Counted from the first letter of the stretch, positions 17,590 to 27,663 are shown. The stretch is DNA of 64,000 nucleotides from Microbulbifer sp. YPW1 (GCF_013367775.1 NZ_CP055157.1:3980001-4044000), one strand, 5' to 3'. Notes: generated by a model not told the origin, from the letters alone. Program-made: numbers and translations.

Positions 17590-18996
17590 TTATTCCGCTT
17601 CCGTTTCGGCAACTACAGACGCTTCCGCCGGTTCCTGCTCCGGAGCTGGCAGCTTGTGGCTGTCCTCCGCTTTTTCCCGCAGGTCGGCGGCAATCTGTTT
17701 GCGGGTCTTGGCACCGAGCTTGCGCAGGCTGTCGATCCGTTTAACCGCATTGCCACGGCCCGTGGCCAGCCGTTTGTAGGTTTCCTGAAAAGCTTCGTCC
17801 GCCTGGCGGATACGGCCGCCGAGGTTATCGAGGGACTCGAGTACCAGCGCGAACTGGTCGTGCAGCTTGCCCGCCTCGTCGGCGATTTTTTCCGCGTTTT
17901 TGTTCTGTTTCTCGTAGCGCCAGATATTTTCTACCGTACGCAGGGTCGCCATCAGGCTGGTGGGGCTCACCAGCACGATCTGTCGCTCATAGGCGTAGCG
18001 GAACATTTCCGGATCCGCCTGCATGGCCAGCATGTACGCCGCCTCGATGGGCACGAAAATGAAGACGAAATCGAGGGTGCGCACGCCCTCGAGCTGCTCG
18101 TAGGCTTTCTTGTTCAGACCGGTGATATGCGCACGCAGGGAGTTGACGTGCTGCTTGAGGGCCTGGGTACGCTCTTCATCCGTTTCCGCGGACGCGTAGC
18201 GCTCGTAGTCCACCAGGGAGACCTTGGAATCGATGATCAGGTCTTTGTTTTCGGGCAGGCGCACAATCACGTCGGGCTGGCGACGGCGGCCATCGGCGGT
18301 ACTGTCCTTGAGGGAAACCTGGGTCTCGTACTCCCGCCCTTTCTGCAGGCCGGATTCCTCCAGCAGACGCTCCAGCACCACTTCGCCCCAGTTGCCCTGA
18401 ATCTTGCGATCCCCCTTGAGTGCGGACGTCAGGTTCAGGGCCTCGTCACTGATGCGCTGGGTCTGCTCGCGCAGGGCCTTGATCTGGCCCAGCAGGCTGT
18501 TGCGTTCGGCGTTCTCGCGATCGTATACGTGCTCCACCCGCTTGCGGAAATCCCCCAGCTGGCGCTCCAGCGGGTCGAGGCTTTTGCGCAGACTGTCTTC
18601 ACTGCGGCGCACGAACATCTGCTGCTTTTCCTCAAAGATGCGGTTGGCGAGGTTTTCGAACTGCTGGGTCATGGACGCGCGCGTCTGTTCCAGTTGCTGC
18701 TTCTGTTCCGCCAGCGTGGCCTCGCTTCTCTCTACCAGCACCTGATAACGCGCCAGCTGCTGGGATTTGCCGGCCAGCTCGTCCCGCAGCTGCTGGATTT
18801 CCAGCCCCTGCTGGGTCTCGCGCTCGCGGCCAGCTTCCTGCTGTGCCGCCAGCACCTGCTGCTCACTGCGCAGCGACTGCAGCTGACTGACCAGACGGGA
18901 CCTGCCCGCCCAGAACACCAGCAGCACCAGCGCCAGAACGGCAACACCGGCGAGAATGGCCTGTTCGAGGGAGATTTGCAGGGGAAACCAGGTCAT
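17590..18996 (-). CDS. rmuC: RmuC family DNA recombination protein
   Basis: This 468-residue protein has an N-terminal transmembrane helix (about 10-27), then a long coiled coil (about 35-185) rich in Gln and Glu, then the RmuC nuclease-like domain. The core includes KGRKIQGNWGE-type residues (GDRKIQGNWGEVVLERLLEE), DLIIDSKVSLVDYERY and FVPIEAAYMLA. In E. coli rmuC limits recombination at short inverted repeats, and the fold is of the restriction endonuclease type. The C-terminal 40 residues are acidic and alanine-rich, longer than in E. coli. It is the first gene of the operon and is divergent from murI. Confidence 0.94.
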   Translation of the reverse strand: MTWFPLQISLEQAILAGVAVLALVLLVFWAGRSRLVSQLQSLRSEQQVLAAQQEAGRERETQQGLEIQQLRDELAGKSQQLARYQVLVERSEATLAEQKQQLEQTRASMTQQFENLANRIFEEKQQMFVRRSEDSLRKSLDPLERQLGDFRKRVEHVYDRENAERNSLLGQIKALREQTQRISDEALNLTSALKGDRKIQGNWGEVVLERLLEESGLQKGREYETQVSLKDSTADGRRRQPDVIVRLPENKDLIIDSKVSLVDYERYASAETDEERTQALKQHVNSLRAHITGLNKKAYEQLEGVRTLDFVFIFVPIEAAYMLAMQADPEMFRYAYERQIVLVSPTSLMATLRTVENIWRYEKQNKNAEKIADEAGKLHDQFALVLESLDNLGGRIRQADEAFQETYKRLATGRGNAVKRIDSLRKLGAKTRKQIAADLREKAEDSHKLPAPEQEPAEASVVAETEAE

Positions 18997-19079
18997 AAAA
19001 AATCACTTAAACTTATTACAGGGCACCGGCTGAGGTATTCTTGCCGGTCAGCAGTCCGTATCGGGAGACAGTTTTTTAC

Positions 19080-19916
19080 ATGCCTAAAGGAAGCGGCCAT
19101 TCTAACAAGGCGCCCAGTGCATTGATATTCGATTCCGGCGTCGGCGCCATCAGTATTGCGCGGGAGATCCGTCGCCAGATACCCGGCCTGACCCTGCACT
19201 TCGGTATCGACAACGGTTTCTACCCCTACGGCAACAAGTCTGAAGACGCGCTGCGCCCGCGCATCGTGGAAGTCGCCAGCCATATGATGGCCGCCTGCGA
19301 GGCGGATATCCTCGTGGTCGGCTGCAATACCGCCAGTACCCTGGCCCTGCCCTCCCTGCGAGAAGTACTGGACCAGCCCGTTGTCGGCGTTGTGCCCGCT
19401 ATCAAGCCCGCTGCTGCCGCCAGCCGCTCCGGCACCATCGCGCTGATCGCGACGGAAGGCACCGTCAACCGCCGCTATACCCGCGAGCTGATCGACGAGT
19501 TTGCCAACGGCAACCGGGTCATCAACGTGCCGGCACCGGAGCTGGTAGCGCTGGCTGAGGCCAAACTGCGCGGCGAGCCCGTTGACCCCGCCGACCTGGC
19601 CCCGGTTATCGAACGTATCTTTGCCGGACCGGATGGCGACACGGTAGACACCGCGGTGCTCGCCTGTACCCACTTCCCCTTGCTTCGGGATGAACTCGCT
19701 GCGGCCGCACCGCGCCCCCTGACCTGGCTGGATTCCGGCGATGCCATCGCCCGGCGGGTGCGCTGGTGGCTTGAGGAGCTGAATATCCCTCTGTCCGAAA
19801 CACCGGGGAACAGCCTGCTACTCACCAGCAGCAGCGAAAACCACAGCGCAATCCAGCGGGCCTTCTCGGAATTCAACCCTGAATACCGCACTACCGCCAT
19901 CCCGGTTAGACTGTAA
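19080..19916 (+). CDS. murI: glutamate racemase
   Basis: This 278-residue enzyme converts L-glutamate to D-glutamate for peptidoglycan. The catalytic cysteine pair is visible in VVGCNTASTLALP and LACTHFPLLRDEL. The N-terminal IFDSGVGAISIAREI is the family motif in a slightly altered form (usually GVGGLSV), and the substrate-binding segment reads NGFYPYGNKSEDAL. I use the ATG at 19080 because it gives the normal family length; a TTG at 19041 would add 13 unsupported residues. A GGGAGA lies about a dozen bases upstream. It is divergent from rmuC. Confidence 0.93.
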   Translation: MPKGSGHSNKAPSALIFDSGVGAISIAREIRRQIPGLTLHFGIDNGFYPYGNKSEDALRPRIVEVASHMMAACEADILVVGCNTASTLALPSLREVLDQPVVGVVPAIKPAAAASRSGTIALIATEGTVNRRYTRELIDEFANGNRVINVPAPELVALAEAKLRGEPVDPADLAPVIERIFAGPDGDTVDTAVLACTHFPLLRDELAAAAPRPLTWLDSGDAIARRVRWWLEELNIPLSETPGNSLLLTSSSENHSAIQRAFSEFNPEYRTTAIPVRL

Positions 19917-19967
19917 GCCCGCGCCTTCGCGGCAACATCAATTCCAATAAACCAATAAGCGTTTTTC

Positions 19968-22670
19968 ATGCTGCAACCCGCATTCCCACTGCTGCAGATT
20001 CTCAATCAGCTGCCCGAGGGCGGCCTGCTGCTCACCCCGACCAACCGCCTGCGCAATCGCTGCCAGCAGGTGTACGGCATCGGTCAGCAGGCCAGTAAAA
20101 ACTGGGCTCCGCCTGCCGTGGAGTCCCTGCAAGGCTGGCTCGACAAGCTCTGGTTCCAGCTACAGCAGATGCAATGGCCACCCGCCATGTGCCGGGTGCT
20201 CAACAAGGAGCAGCGCCAACTGCTGTGGCAGCAGTGTGTGGAAGAGACCCTCGACAAGGGACTGATCAACACCCAGCAACTGGCGGCCAACTGCGATACC
20301 GCCCTCGCCCAGCTGATCCAGTGGCAACGTATCAATAGCCTCGAAGAAACCGAATCGGCCCTGGCACCGCACTGGGAGAAAACCGGTCTGTTGCCGGATG
20401 ATTACGCACTGTTCAAGGTGCTGCCGCTGTTCCACCAGCAACTGCAACAGCGCAATGCCGTTACACCGGATCAACGCGATCAGTTGATCAGCCGCGCCTT
20501 CGCGGAAAACCAACTGCCGAAACTGCCACAAATTTCCCTCGCCGGTTTCGTACAGCACTCACCGCTGGTTGAGCAGATTTTCCAGCGCGCCTGCGATACC
20601 CTGCACAACTTCCCGATTCCCGATAAGCCGGGCGCAAGCGTAAAGGTTGCTCAGTGCCACAACCTGGAAGAGGAACTTTTGCAGGCCGCCCGCTGGTCCG
20701 CGGAAAAACTGCAGCAAAATCCGGACAGCAGTATCGGGATCGTGGTGAACAACCTCGGTCAGTGCCGCCCGCTGGTGGAGCAGGTTTTTGCCCGCGTGCT
20801 CGAGCCACAGTGGCTCGACCCAGCGCAAGCCGCCTACACCCTGCCGTTCAACTTTTCTGCCGGTACACCACTGGCAAAAACCCCGGTAGGCGCCGCCACC
20901 CTGCAGCTGCTGGAAACCCTGCGCGATACGTTTGATTACAGCGCGCTGCGCACCCTGTTGTTCTCACCCTTCTGGGGCGCGCAAAGTCCCGAAGAGCTAC
21001 ACCTGCGCAGCACCCTGTTCCGACGACTGCAGAAACAGGAACTGCGCGAAATACCGGGCAGTGTGCTGCGCACCTGGGCCGAAAAGCTCGCCGCCGAACT
21101 GGCCCCAGAAAGCCCGCTGCCCTCGCAGCTAAACCAGCTCGGGGATTGGGCTCGCCGCTGGCAACGCGCCCCCGCAGAAATCTGGGCACAGCGTTTTTCC
21201 GAATTGCTCGGACGGCTGCAGTGGCCTGGAAACCGCAACCCGAACAGCCAGGAGTACCAGCAGCTGATGCTGTGGGAACAGGCGCTGGAAAACTTCGCCG
21301 GCCTCACCGAATTCAGCGGCGCCCAACCACTCAACAAAGCGCTGCAGCTGCTTCGGCAGATCGCCAGCCGCACGCCTTTCCAGGCAGAAACCCGTGATGG
21401 CCCGCTGCAGATCCTCGGCGTACTGGAAGCCGGTGGACTCGCGTTCGATCACCTGCGCCTGGTGGGCTTCGGCCAGCAACAGTGGCCACCGCCTCCCGCT
21501 CCCAATCCGATGCTGCCGGTACTCTGGCAGAAAGAATGGAAAATGCCCCGTGCCAGCGCCGAGCGCGAACTGGAGCTTGCTCAGCAACTGACCGCCGACC
21601 TGCTTAACGGCAGCGACGATATCGTGGTCAGCTACGCGTGCGAGGAAGACGGCGTTGGGCAATCTCTCAGCGCTTTGTTCGGCGCGCCGCAACCTGCAGA
21701 GCCCTTCGAGCAGGATGCGCTCGCCGCCCATTACCTGGCACTGGAAAATGCGCCCGCGCTGGAAAAAATTGCCGATGCCAACCTGCCCCACCTGAGTGCG
21801 GAAGACTGCGCCCAGGTGCGCGGCGGTGCCGGTGTACTCAAGGCCCAGGCGCTGTGCCCGCTCAACGCCCAGTTGCGCTATCGATTGGGCGCCGAGGAAT
21901 ACGCAGCGCCGGGGCTGGGCCTCAGTGCCGCCGAACGGGGCAACCTTATCCATGAAATGCTCGCTGCCTTCTGGATTAACTGTAAAAGTTCACAACAGCT
22001 CGCCGCGATGACACCGGAGCAACTCGCGCTACAGATCCGGTCCAGCATCGACACCGCCATCGGTCGCCTGAAGAAAAAGCACCCGGAACTGCCACCCAAA
22101 TTCTGGGAACTGGAACAGGTCCGCCTGCGTGATATTTTCGACCAGTGGCTGCCCCTCGAGCAGGACCGCCCCGTATTTACGGTCGAGCAGGTGGAGACCG
22201 CCCTCACCGTCACCCTGCAGGGCCTGACCTTCACATTGCGCCTGGACCGCCTCGACAGCCTCGTCGACGGCGAGCAACTGGTGATCGACTACAAAACCGG
22301 CCAGACCTCCGTGAGCGACTGGCTGCAGGAACGCGTGAGAGAACCACAGCTGCCGCTCTACGCCCTGTTCCACCCGCAAGCCAAGGCCGTCGCCTTTGGC
22401 GCAGTGAAAAACGGCAGCTGTAAATATCAGGGCTGCGGGGAACTCACGCACCCCATCAACGGCATCAAGTCGGTAGCAGATAGCCAGAAGGAAAAAGAAC
22501 CCGAATTGATCCAGTGGGACCAACTCAAACAACACTGGCAACGGGCACTGGAAGGCCTCGCAGAAGAATACAAAACCGGCCACGCGACCCTCGCGTTCGA
22601 CCGCCCGGCAGACAACGATAACCAGAAATCCCTGTGGCCACTGAATCGCTGGCCGGAAAGACAGCAGTAA
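19968..22670 (+). CDS. AddB-like PD-(D/E)XK nuclease family DNA repair protein
   Basis: This 900-residue protein is of the AddB-like type found beside UvrD-family helicases in gammaproteobacteria and usually labelled probable DNA repair protein. The N-terminal part resembles an inactivated helicase, with LLTPTNRLRNRCQQV near residue 22 and no clear Walker motif. The C-terminal region (about 640-870) is a RecB-type nuclease: AERGNLIHEMLAAFW, RLDRLDSLVDGEQLVIDYKTG, with the Asp and Lys of the metal site present, and a QxxxY-like segment (EPQLPLYALFHP). The next gene starts four bases after the stop. The two together probably process double-strand ends as an alternative to RecBCD. Confidence 0.87.
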   Translation: MLQPAFPLLQILNQLPEGGLLLTPTNRLRNRCQQVYGIGQQASKNWAPPAVESLQGWLDKLWFQLQQMQWPPAMCRVLNKEQRQLLWQQCVEETLDKGLINTQQLAANCDTALAQLIQWQRINSLEETESALAPHWEKTGLLPDDYALFKVLPLFHQQLQQRNAVTPDQRDQLISRAFAENQLPKLPQISLAGFVQHSPLVEQIFQRACDTLHNFPIPDKPGASVKVAQCHNLEEELLQAARWSAEKLQQNPDSSIGIVVNNLGQCRPLVEQVFARVLEPQWLDPAQAAYTLPFNFSAGTPLAKTPVGAATLQLLETLRDTFDYSALRTLLFSPFWGAQSPEELHLRSTLFRRLQKQELREIPGSVLRTWAEKLAAELAPESPLPSQLNQLGDWARRWQRAPAEIWAQRFSELLGRLQWPGNRNPNSQEYQQLMLWEQALENFAGLTEFSGAQPLNKALQLLRQIASRTPFQAETRDGPLQILGVLEAGGLAFDHLRLVGFGQQQWPPPPAPNPMLPVLWQKEWKMPRASAERELELAQQLTADLLNGSDDIVVSYACEEDGVGQSLSALFGAPQPAEPFEQDALAAHYLALENAPALEKIADANLPHLSAEDCAQVRGGAGVLKAQALCPLNAQLRYRLGAEEYAAPGLGLSAAERGNLIHEMLAAFWINCKSSQQLAAMTPEQLALQIRSSIDTAIGRLKKKHPELPPKFWELEQVRLRDIFDQWLPLEQDRPVFTVEQVETALTVTLQGLTFTLRLDRLDSLVDGEQLVIDYKTGQTSVSDWLQERVREPQLPLYALFHPQAKAVAFGAVKNGSCKYQGCGELTHPINGIKSVADSQKEKEPELIQWDQLKQHWQRALEGLAEEYKTGHATLAFDRPADNDNQKSLWPLNRWPERQQ

Positions 22671-22674
22671 CATC

Positions 22675-25600
22675 ATGACCACGCATATACCCGTAGATGC
22701 CAGTGAGCGCGCCCAAGCCCTGGAGATTGCCGAGAGCTATGCTGTATCGGCACCCGCAGGCTCCGGCAAGACCGGCCTGCTTACCCAGCGATTGCTGAAA
22801 CTACTCAGCGCCTGTCAGCAACCGGAAGAAGTACTCGCCATCACCTTCACTCGCAAAGCCGCCGGCGAAATGCGCGAGCGTTTGCTGGATGCACTGCTGG
22901 ATGCCCGCGACAACCCGGAGCCGGAAAATCCACACGGCAAAATCACCTGGCAACTGGCGCGCGACCTGCTCGCCCACGACCAGCAACAGCAGTGGCATCT
23001 GCTGCAAAGCCCACAGCGCCTGCGCATTCAGACCATCGACGGCCTGTGTCGCAACATTGCCAGCCAGCTACCGATCGACAGCGGTCTCGGCGCACCGGGA
23101 GAGCCCCTGGATCAACCCGCGATTGCCTACGAGATGGCCATTGCCAACCTGTTGAAAAAGCTCGAACGGGAAGAACTCGACGAAGACCTGGGCCGGCTGT
23201 TACTGCATCTGGACAACAATCTCCCGGAAGTCAGCGACATGCTGAAAACCCTGCTGGAGAAACGGGAGCAGTGGTTGGAGCCGCTGCTATCGGTACACGA
23301 TGAAGTAGCGGAAGACTATTTCACCCAGGTGATCAAAGAGCTGATCAACGCACAGCTGGTCGCGTTCAAAAACTGTCTTGGCACCTTCGCCGGAGAACTG
23401 TTGCAGTTGGCGGATTACGCCGGCAGTAACATGCAGCAGGAGAAGCCGGGGCATATTGTCGGCAACCTCGCCGGTATCAGCGCCCCGCCCCCCTGTGACG
23501 ATACGGGACTGGCACAGTGGCTGGCACTGGCGGAACTACTGGCAACGGGCACCGGCACCCTGCGGAAATCCGTCACCAAGACCATCGGCTTTCCCGCAGC
23601 CGACAAAAAGTCTCCCGATCCCGAGCGGGCAAAAGCGTATAAAGAGCGTATGACCGCCCTGCTGGAAGCCATGCAGGATGTACCCGAATTACTCGAGGTT
23701 ATCGCCGAAGTGCGTACCCTGCCCGCCGGCATGGACGACAGCCAGTGGCAAATCCTGCGTGCCATGGCCCGGGTACTGCCCCTGCTGGTGGCAGAACTGA
23801 AACTGGTGTTCCAGCAACTGGGAAGCACCGACTTTACCGAAGTTGCCCAGGCCGCACTGGCGGCGCTGGGCGATAGCGATTCACCAACCGATGTCGCACT
23901 GAAACTGGACGTACAGATCCGCCATATCCTGGTGGACGAATTTCAGGATACCTCCCAGCTGCAGCTGGAACTGCTGCAGAAACTCACCGCCGGCTGGGAG
24001 CCTGACGACGGTCGCAGCCTGTTTATCGTGGGTGACGGCATGCAATCCTGTTACGGATTCCGCAATGCCAACGTGGGTATTTTCCTTGATGCGCGAAATG
24101 AAGGCATTGGTGAATTGCCGCTGACCCCACTCAACCTGCAGGTGAATTTCCGCTCCAGCAATGCGGTGGTGGACTGGGTCAACCGCACGTTTGCCCGGGC
24201 ATTTCCACCCCGGGACAATATCAGCCGTGGCGCGGTGCGCTATCTGGATTCAGTCGCCTTCAAACCCCGCGTGTGGGATGGCGAGCCGGTAAGTTTCTAC
24301 GGCTGCGTGGACGATGAAGATCGTTTACAGGAAGCCGAAAAGGCAGTGGCCATTATTCGGGACCTGCAGACCCGGGCGCCGGAAGACAGCATTGCGGTAC
24401 TGGTGCGCAACAAGAAGCACCTGCAACAGATTCTGCCCGCATTGACCCGTGCCGGCATTCCCTACCAGGCCCAGGACCTGGCACCGCTCGCCAGCAAGAT
24501 GGTGGTACTGGACCTGCTGAGCCTCACCCGCGCCCTGCAGGATCCCAGTGACCGGACCAGCTGGCTGGCCGTCTTGCGCGCCCCCTGGTGTGGACTGGAA
24601 TTGCCAGACCTGTACACCCTCGCCAATTTCGATGCGGGAGAAAATGGCCCCCGCGACCCACGAGTAGCGCCGATCCTCAACACCCTCGGCAATCCGCAAG
24701 CGCTTGCGGCACTGAGTAACGATGGCCGCGCACGCCTGGAGCGTTGCGTACCGCAGCTGCTCGAAAGCTGGCAACAGCGAGGGCGCAAGCCACTGCGCGT
24801 ATGGCTGGAAGGCCTTTGGCTCGCCCTTGGTGGTCCCGCTACCGTCGCGGACAAGCGCGAGCTGAGCAACGCCGCAGACTTTTTCCAGCTATTGGAGAAG
24901 TACGACCACGGTGGCGGCATCGCCGACTGGCCCGCGTTCGAACAGGCACTGGAAAAACTCTTCGCCCGTCCGGCGCAGGAGGCACGGGTCCAGGTGATGA
25001 CTATTCACAAATCCAAGGGACTGGAATTCGACCATGTGCTGATTCCCGGACTCGACAAATCCGGCGGTGCCGGCGGTAGCGACCAGCTGCTGCGCTGGTG
25101 CAGCTGGCTGAACAGCGAAGCCCACACCCGCTTCCTGCTCGCGCCCAAAAGCCCTCGCAGTGGCAAAGACCCGCTGTATGCCTATGTGAAACACGACAAC
25201 AGCGAGCGCGAGCGTTTGGAGGGCACACGCCTGCTTTACGTGGGGTGCACCCGGGCCATCCACAGCCTGCACCTGCTGGCCTGCGTAAAATCTTCCGACA
25301 AGAAAAATGAGGATTACAAATCGCCCACCGCTGCGTCACTGCTCGCCTGCATCTGGCCGACCCTGTCGGACAACTCGGCCAGTGCCTGGTGTCACTGGCT
25401 CGAAACCGATGCCCCGGCACAACAGGATGAATACAGGGATCACAGCTACCTCCTGCATCTCCCCCAACACTGGCAGGCCCCGCCCCATCCACGCGAGGAC
25501 TATCTCGCCCGCTATCGTATGGGCGACTTCCAGAGAGATGACAGCGAAGAGGCCAACCTGCCGGAGCTGGGCCAGGTCCACCAGCGGTGGTTCCGCCACG

Positions 25601-26115
25601 CCGGTACCGTCGCCCACGAAACACTGGCTACCCTCACCGAGTTTCCCGAGCGACTGGCGAAGCCCCCGGAGCAGCTGATCGAGGAATTGCGCCGGCTATG
25701 GCAGCTGCGCCTTGCCCAATCCGGCCTGAATGGTAGCAGCCTGGAAAAAGCCCACGAGAAAGTGGAACAGGCCGTTGTGCGAACCCTGCGATGCGACACC
25801 GGACGCTGGCTACTGGATGCCAGCCATACCGAAAGTGCTGCGGAGCTGGAGCTGCACAGTGGCGGGCGTGAGCTCAGGCGTAACATCGTCGACCGGACCT
25901 TTATCGATGAACACGGCACCCGCTGGATCATCGATTACAAAACCGCAGAACCCACTGCTGCCGAGTCGGTCGAGGCGTTCGTAGCCCAGCAACTCGAGCT
26001 GTACCGCAATCAGTTGGAAAACTACCGCCGCCTGTTTTATCAGCGAGGCGAAAAGTCCATCCGCTGTGCGCTCTACTTTCCCCTGCTCCAGCAGATGGCG
26101 GAACTCCCCAACTAG
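22675..26115 (+). CDS. AddA-like UvrD-family helicase-nuclease
   Basis: This 1146-residue enzyme is a superfamily 1A helicase with a C-terminal nuclease. Walker A is APAGSGKTGLLTQRL (about 25-40), motif II is LVDEFQDTSQLQ (about 418), motif III lies around VGDGMQSCYGFRNA, motif V is TIHKSKGLEFDHVL (about 780) and motif VI is LLYVGCTRA (about 855). The C-terminal nuclease (about 1030-1130) shows NIVDRTFIDEHG and WIIDYKTAEP. It most resembles AddA/RecB-type end-processing enzymes. It is coupled to the AddB-like gene upstream. No RecD-like gene is present, which supports a two-subunit complex. Confidence 0.9.
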   Translation: MTTHIPVDASERAQALEIAESYAVSAPAGSGKTGLLTQRLLKLLSACQQPEEVLAITFTRKAAGEMRERLLDALLDARDNPEPENPHGKITWQLARDLLAHDQQQQWHLLQSPQRLRIQTIDGLCRNIASQLPIDSGLGAPGEPLDQPAIAYEMAIANLLKKLEREELDEDLGRLLLHLDNNLPEVSDMLKTLLEKREQWLEPLLSVHDEVAEDYFTQVIKELINAQLVAFKNCLGTFAGELLQLADYAGSNMQQEKPGHIVGNLAGISAPPPCDDTGLAQWLALAELLATGTGTLRKSVTKTIGFPAADKKSPDPERAKAYKERMTALLEAMQDVPELLEVIAEVRTLPAGMDDSQWQILRAMARVLPLLVAELKLVFQQLGSTDFTEVAQAALAALGDSDSPTDVALKLDVQIRHILVDEFQDTSQLQLELLQKLTAGWEPDDGRSLFIVGDGMQSCYGFRNANVGIFLDARNEGIGELPLTPLNLQVNFRSSNAVVDWVNRTFARAFPPRDNISRGAVRYLDSVAFKPRVWDGEPVSFYGCVDDEDRLQEAEKAVAIIRDLQTRAPEDSIAVLVRNKKHLQQILPALTRAGIPYQAQDLAPLASKMVVLDLLSLTRALQDPSDRTSWLAVLRAPWCGLELPDLYTLANFDAGENGPRDPRVAPILNTLGNPQALAALSNDGRARLERCVPQLLESWQQRGRKPLRVWLEGLWLALGGPATVADKRELSNAADFFQLLEKYDHGGGIADWPAFEQALEKLFARPAQEARVQVMTIHKSKGLEFDHVLIPGLDKSGGAGGSDQLLRWCSWLNSEAHTRFLLAPKSPRSGKDPLYAYVKHDNSERERLEGTRLLYVGCTRAIHSLHLLACVKSSDKKNEDYKSPTAASLLACIWPTLSDNSASAWCHWLETDAPAQQDEYRDHSYLLHLPQHWQAPPHPREDYLARYRMGDFQRDDSEEANLPELGQVHQRWFRHAGTVAHETLATLTEFPERLAKPPEQLIEELRRLWQLRLAQSGLNGSSLEKAHEKVEQAVVRTLRCDTGRWLLDASHTESAAELELHSGGRELRRNIVDRTFIDEHGTRWIIDYKTAEPTAAESVEAFVAQQLELYRNQLENYRRLFYQRGEKSIRCALYFPLLQQMAELPN

Positions 26116-26145
26116 GGCCGAAACACCCCAATACCCGGCCCGACG

Positions 26146-26173
26146 GGATGGGCAGAGAGAAAACTGCCCATCC
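26146..26173. terminator. perfect hairpin after the helicase gene
   Basis: GGATGGGCAG and CTGCCCATCC form a perfect 10-bp stem with an 8-base loop, 30 bases after the helicase stop. There is no T-run, so it may be a weak or factor-dependent terminator or an mRNA end-protecting hairpin. Confidence 0.5.
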
Positions 26174-26279
26174 TACCCCGCTCCCTCGCTGAAGAATTCC
26201 GCGCAACCACATCCTTCTGTGAAGCAAATTACCCGGACAGATATTGCGGGAGAAAGGCAAAACAGTGACATCTAAAACT

Positions 26280-26293
26280 GTTTCAAATGAAAC
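26280..26293. promoter_or_regulatory. palindrome upstream of DAHP synthase
   Basis: GTTTCAAATGAAAC is a palindrome with perfect 6-bp arms, 103 bases before the DAHP synthase start. It does not match the TyrR box TGTAAA-N6-TTTACA. It could be an operator, but nothing else supports that. Confidence 0.3.
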
Positions 26294-26395
26294 CCTAGCC
26301 CTGCCTGCCCGCGCTGGGTAGCATAACTGCCCCGCAGCGCACCCCCTGCGGCAAGGAAGATGATTTCAAATTCAGACAGTAGCGATAGAAATACC

Positions 26396-27469
26396 ATGAC
26401 CACGCAGCAGTTCGACGACTTAAATGTCCTCTCCCAGGACGTTCTCATTACCCCGGAAGCGCTGAAATCGGAACTGCCCGTCAGCGAGTCCGCAGAGGCC
26501 ACCGTAGCCGCCGGCCGCGCCGCCGTGCGCGACATCCTGGACCGCAAAGATCACCGCCTGATGGTCGTGATCGGCCCCTGTTCAGTACACGATGTCGAGG
26601 CCGCCATGGACTATGCCAGCCGCCTGAAGGCGCTGGCAGACAAAGTCTCCGACACCCTGCTGATCGTCATGCGCGTGTATTTTGAGAAGCCCCGTACCAC
26701 CGTGGGCTGGAAAGGCCTGATCAACGACCCGCATCTGGACGACTCGTTCAAGATCGAAGAGGGTCTGCACATCGGCCGCAAGCTGCTTCTGGACATCTCC
26801 GAGCTGGGCCTGCCCACCTCCACCGAGGCACTGGACCCAATCTCGCCCCAGTACCTGCAGGACCTGATCTCCTGGTCCGCCATCGGCGCGCGCACCACGG
26901 AATCCCAGACCCACCGGGAAATGGCTAGCGGCCTCTCCTCCGCCGTGGGCTTCAAAAACGGCACTGACGGCAGCCTGGAAGTGGCCATCAACGCCCTCCA
27001 GTCCACCGCCCACCCGCACCGTTTCCTGGGTATCAACAAGGAAGGCCAGGTAGCCATCATCCACACCGCCGGTAACAAGTACGGCCATGTGGTACTGCGT
27101 GGCGGCAACGACAAGCCCAACTACGACTCCGTTAGCGTCGCCGTGTGTGAGAAAGAACTGGAAGATGCCGGCCTGGTACCCAACATCATGGTCGACTGCA
27201 GCCACGCCAACTCCAACAAGAACCACGAGCTGCAGCCCCTGGTGGTCGACAACGTTACCCACCAGATCCTGGACGGCAACAAATCCATCATCGGCATCAT
27301 GGTGGAAAGCAACCTGAAACCCGGCAACCAGAAGATCAACAAAGATCGCAGCCAAATGGAGTACGGCGTATCCGTTACCGACAAGTGCATCGACTGGGAA
27401 ACCACCGAAAACCTGCTGCTGAACATGGCCGAGCAACTGCGCGGGCCGCTAAAAGCACGCCAGGGGTAA
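26396..27469 (+). CDS. aroG: 3-deoxy-7-phosphoheptulonate synthase (class I DAHP synthase)
   Basis: This 357-residue enzyme condenses phosphoenolpyruvate with erythrose 4-phosphate, the first step of aromatic amino-acid synthesis. Class I hallmarks are VVIGPCSVHDVEAAMDYA, MRVYFEKPRTTVGWKG, the SAIGARTTESQTHREMASG segment and MVDCSHANSNKNH, which carries metal and substrate residues. I use the ATG at 26396 because it aligns with the usual N-terminus (short, then NDDLRI-like QQFDDLNVL); the ATG at 26360 lies almost on top of an AAGGA. Which feedback isoform (AroF, AroG or AroH type) this is cannot be decided by eye. A strong terminator follows. Confidence 0.94.
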   Translation: MTTQQFDDLNVLSQDVLITPEALKSELPVSESAEATVAAGRAAVRDILDRKDHRLMVVIGPCSVHDVEAAMDYASRLKALADKVSDTLLIVMRVYFEKPRTTVGWKGLINDPHLDDSFKIEEGLHIGRKLLLDISELGLPTSTEALDPISPQYLQDLISWSAIGARTTESQTHREMASGLSSAVGFKNGTDGSLEVAINALQSTAHPHRFLGINKEGQVAIIHTAGNKYGHVVLRGGNDKPNYDSVSVAVCEKELEDAGLVPNIMVDCSHANSNKNHELQPLVVDNVTHQILDGNKSIIGIMVESNLKPGNQKINKDRSQMEYGVSVTDKCIDWETTENLLLNMAEQLRGPLKARQG

Positions 27470-27499
27470 GGTTTGGGGCTCTGCCCTGTTACGCCCATC

Positions 27500-27526
27500 A
27501 AAAAGGCCGGCTTTGCCGGCCTTTTT
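27500..27526 (+). terminator. rho-independent terminator after DAHP synthase
   Basis: AAAAAGGCCGGC and GCCGGCCTTTTT pair around a three-base loop, with T-runs on both strands. It may work in both directions. Confidence 0.92.
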
Positions 27527-27663
27527 GTATCTGTGATTTAGGTGTTCCTACTTGCGCACCGCCCAGATAAGAAACAACAAGGCTGGATAACACACTGACA
27601 TTGAACCTCCAAAACGAGCTTCAACTGTGGTATCAGTAGCCGCAAAACGACGAGGTACTAGTT

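Noticed and set aside
17656..19125. Long plus-strand open frame antisense to rmuC
   Set aside because: It is a shadow of the GC-rich rmuC coding strand, with no ribosome site or domain.
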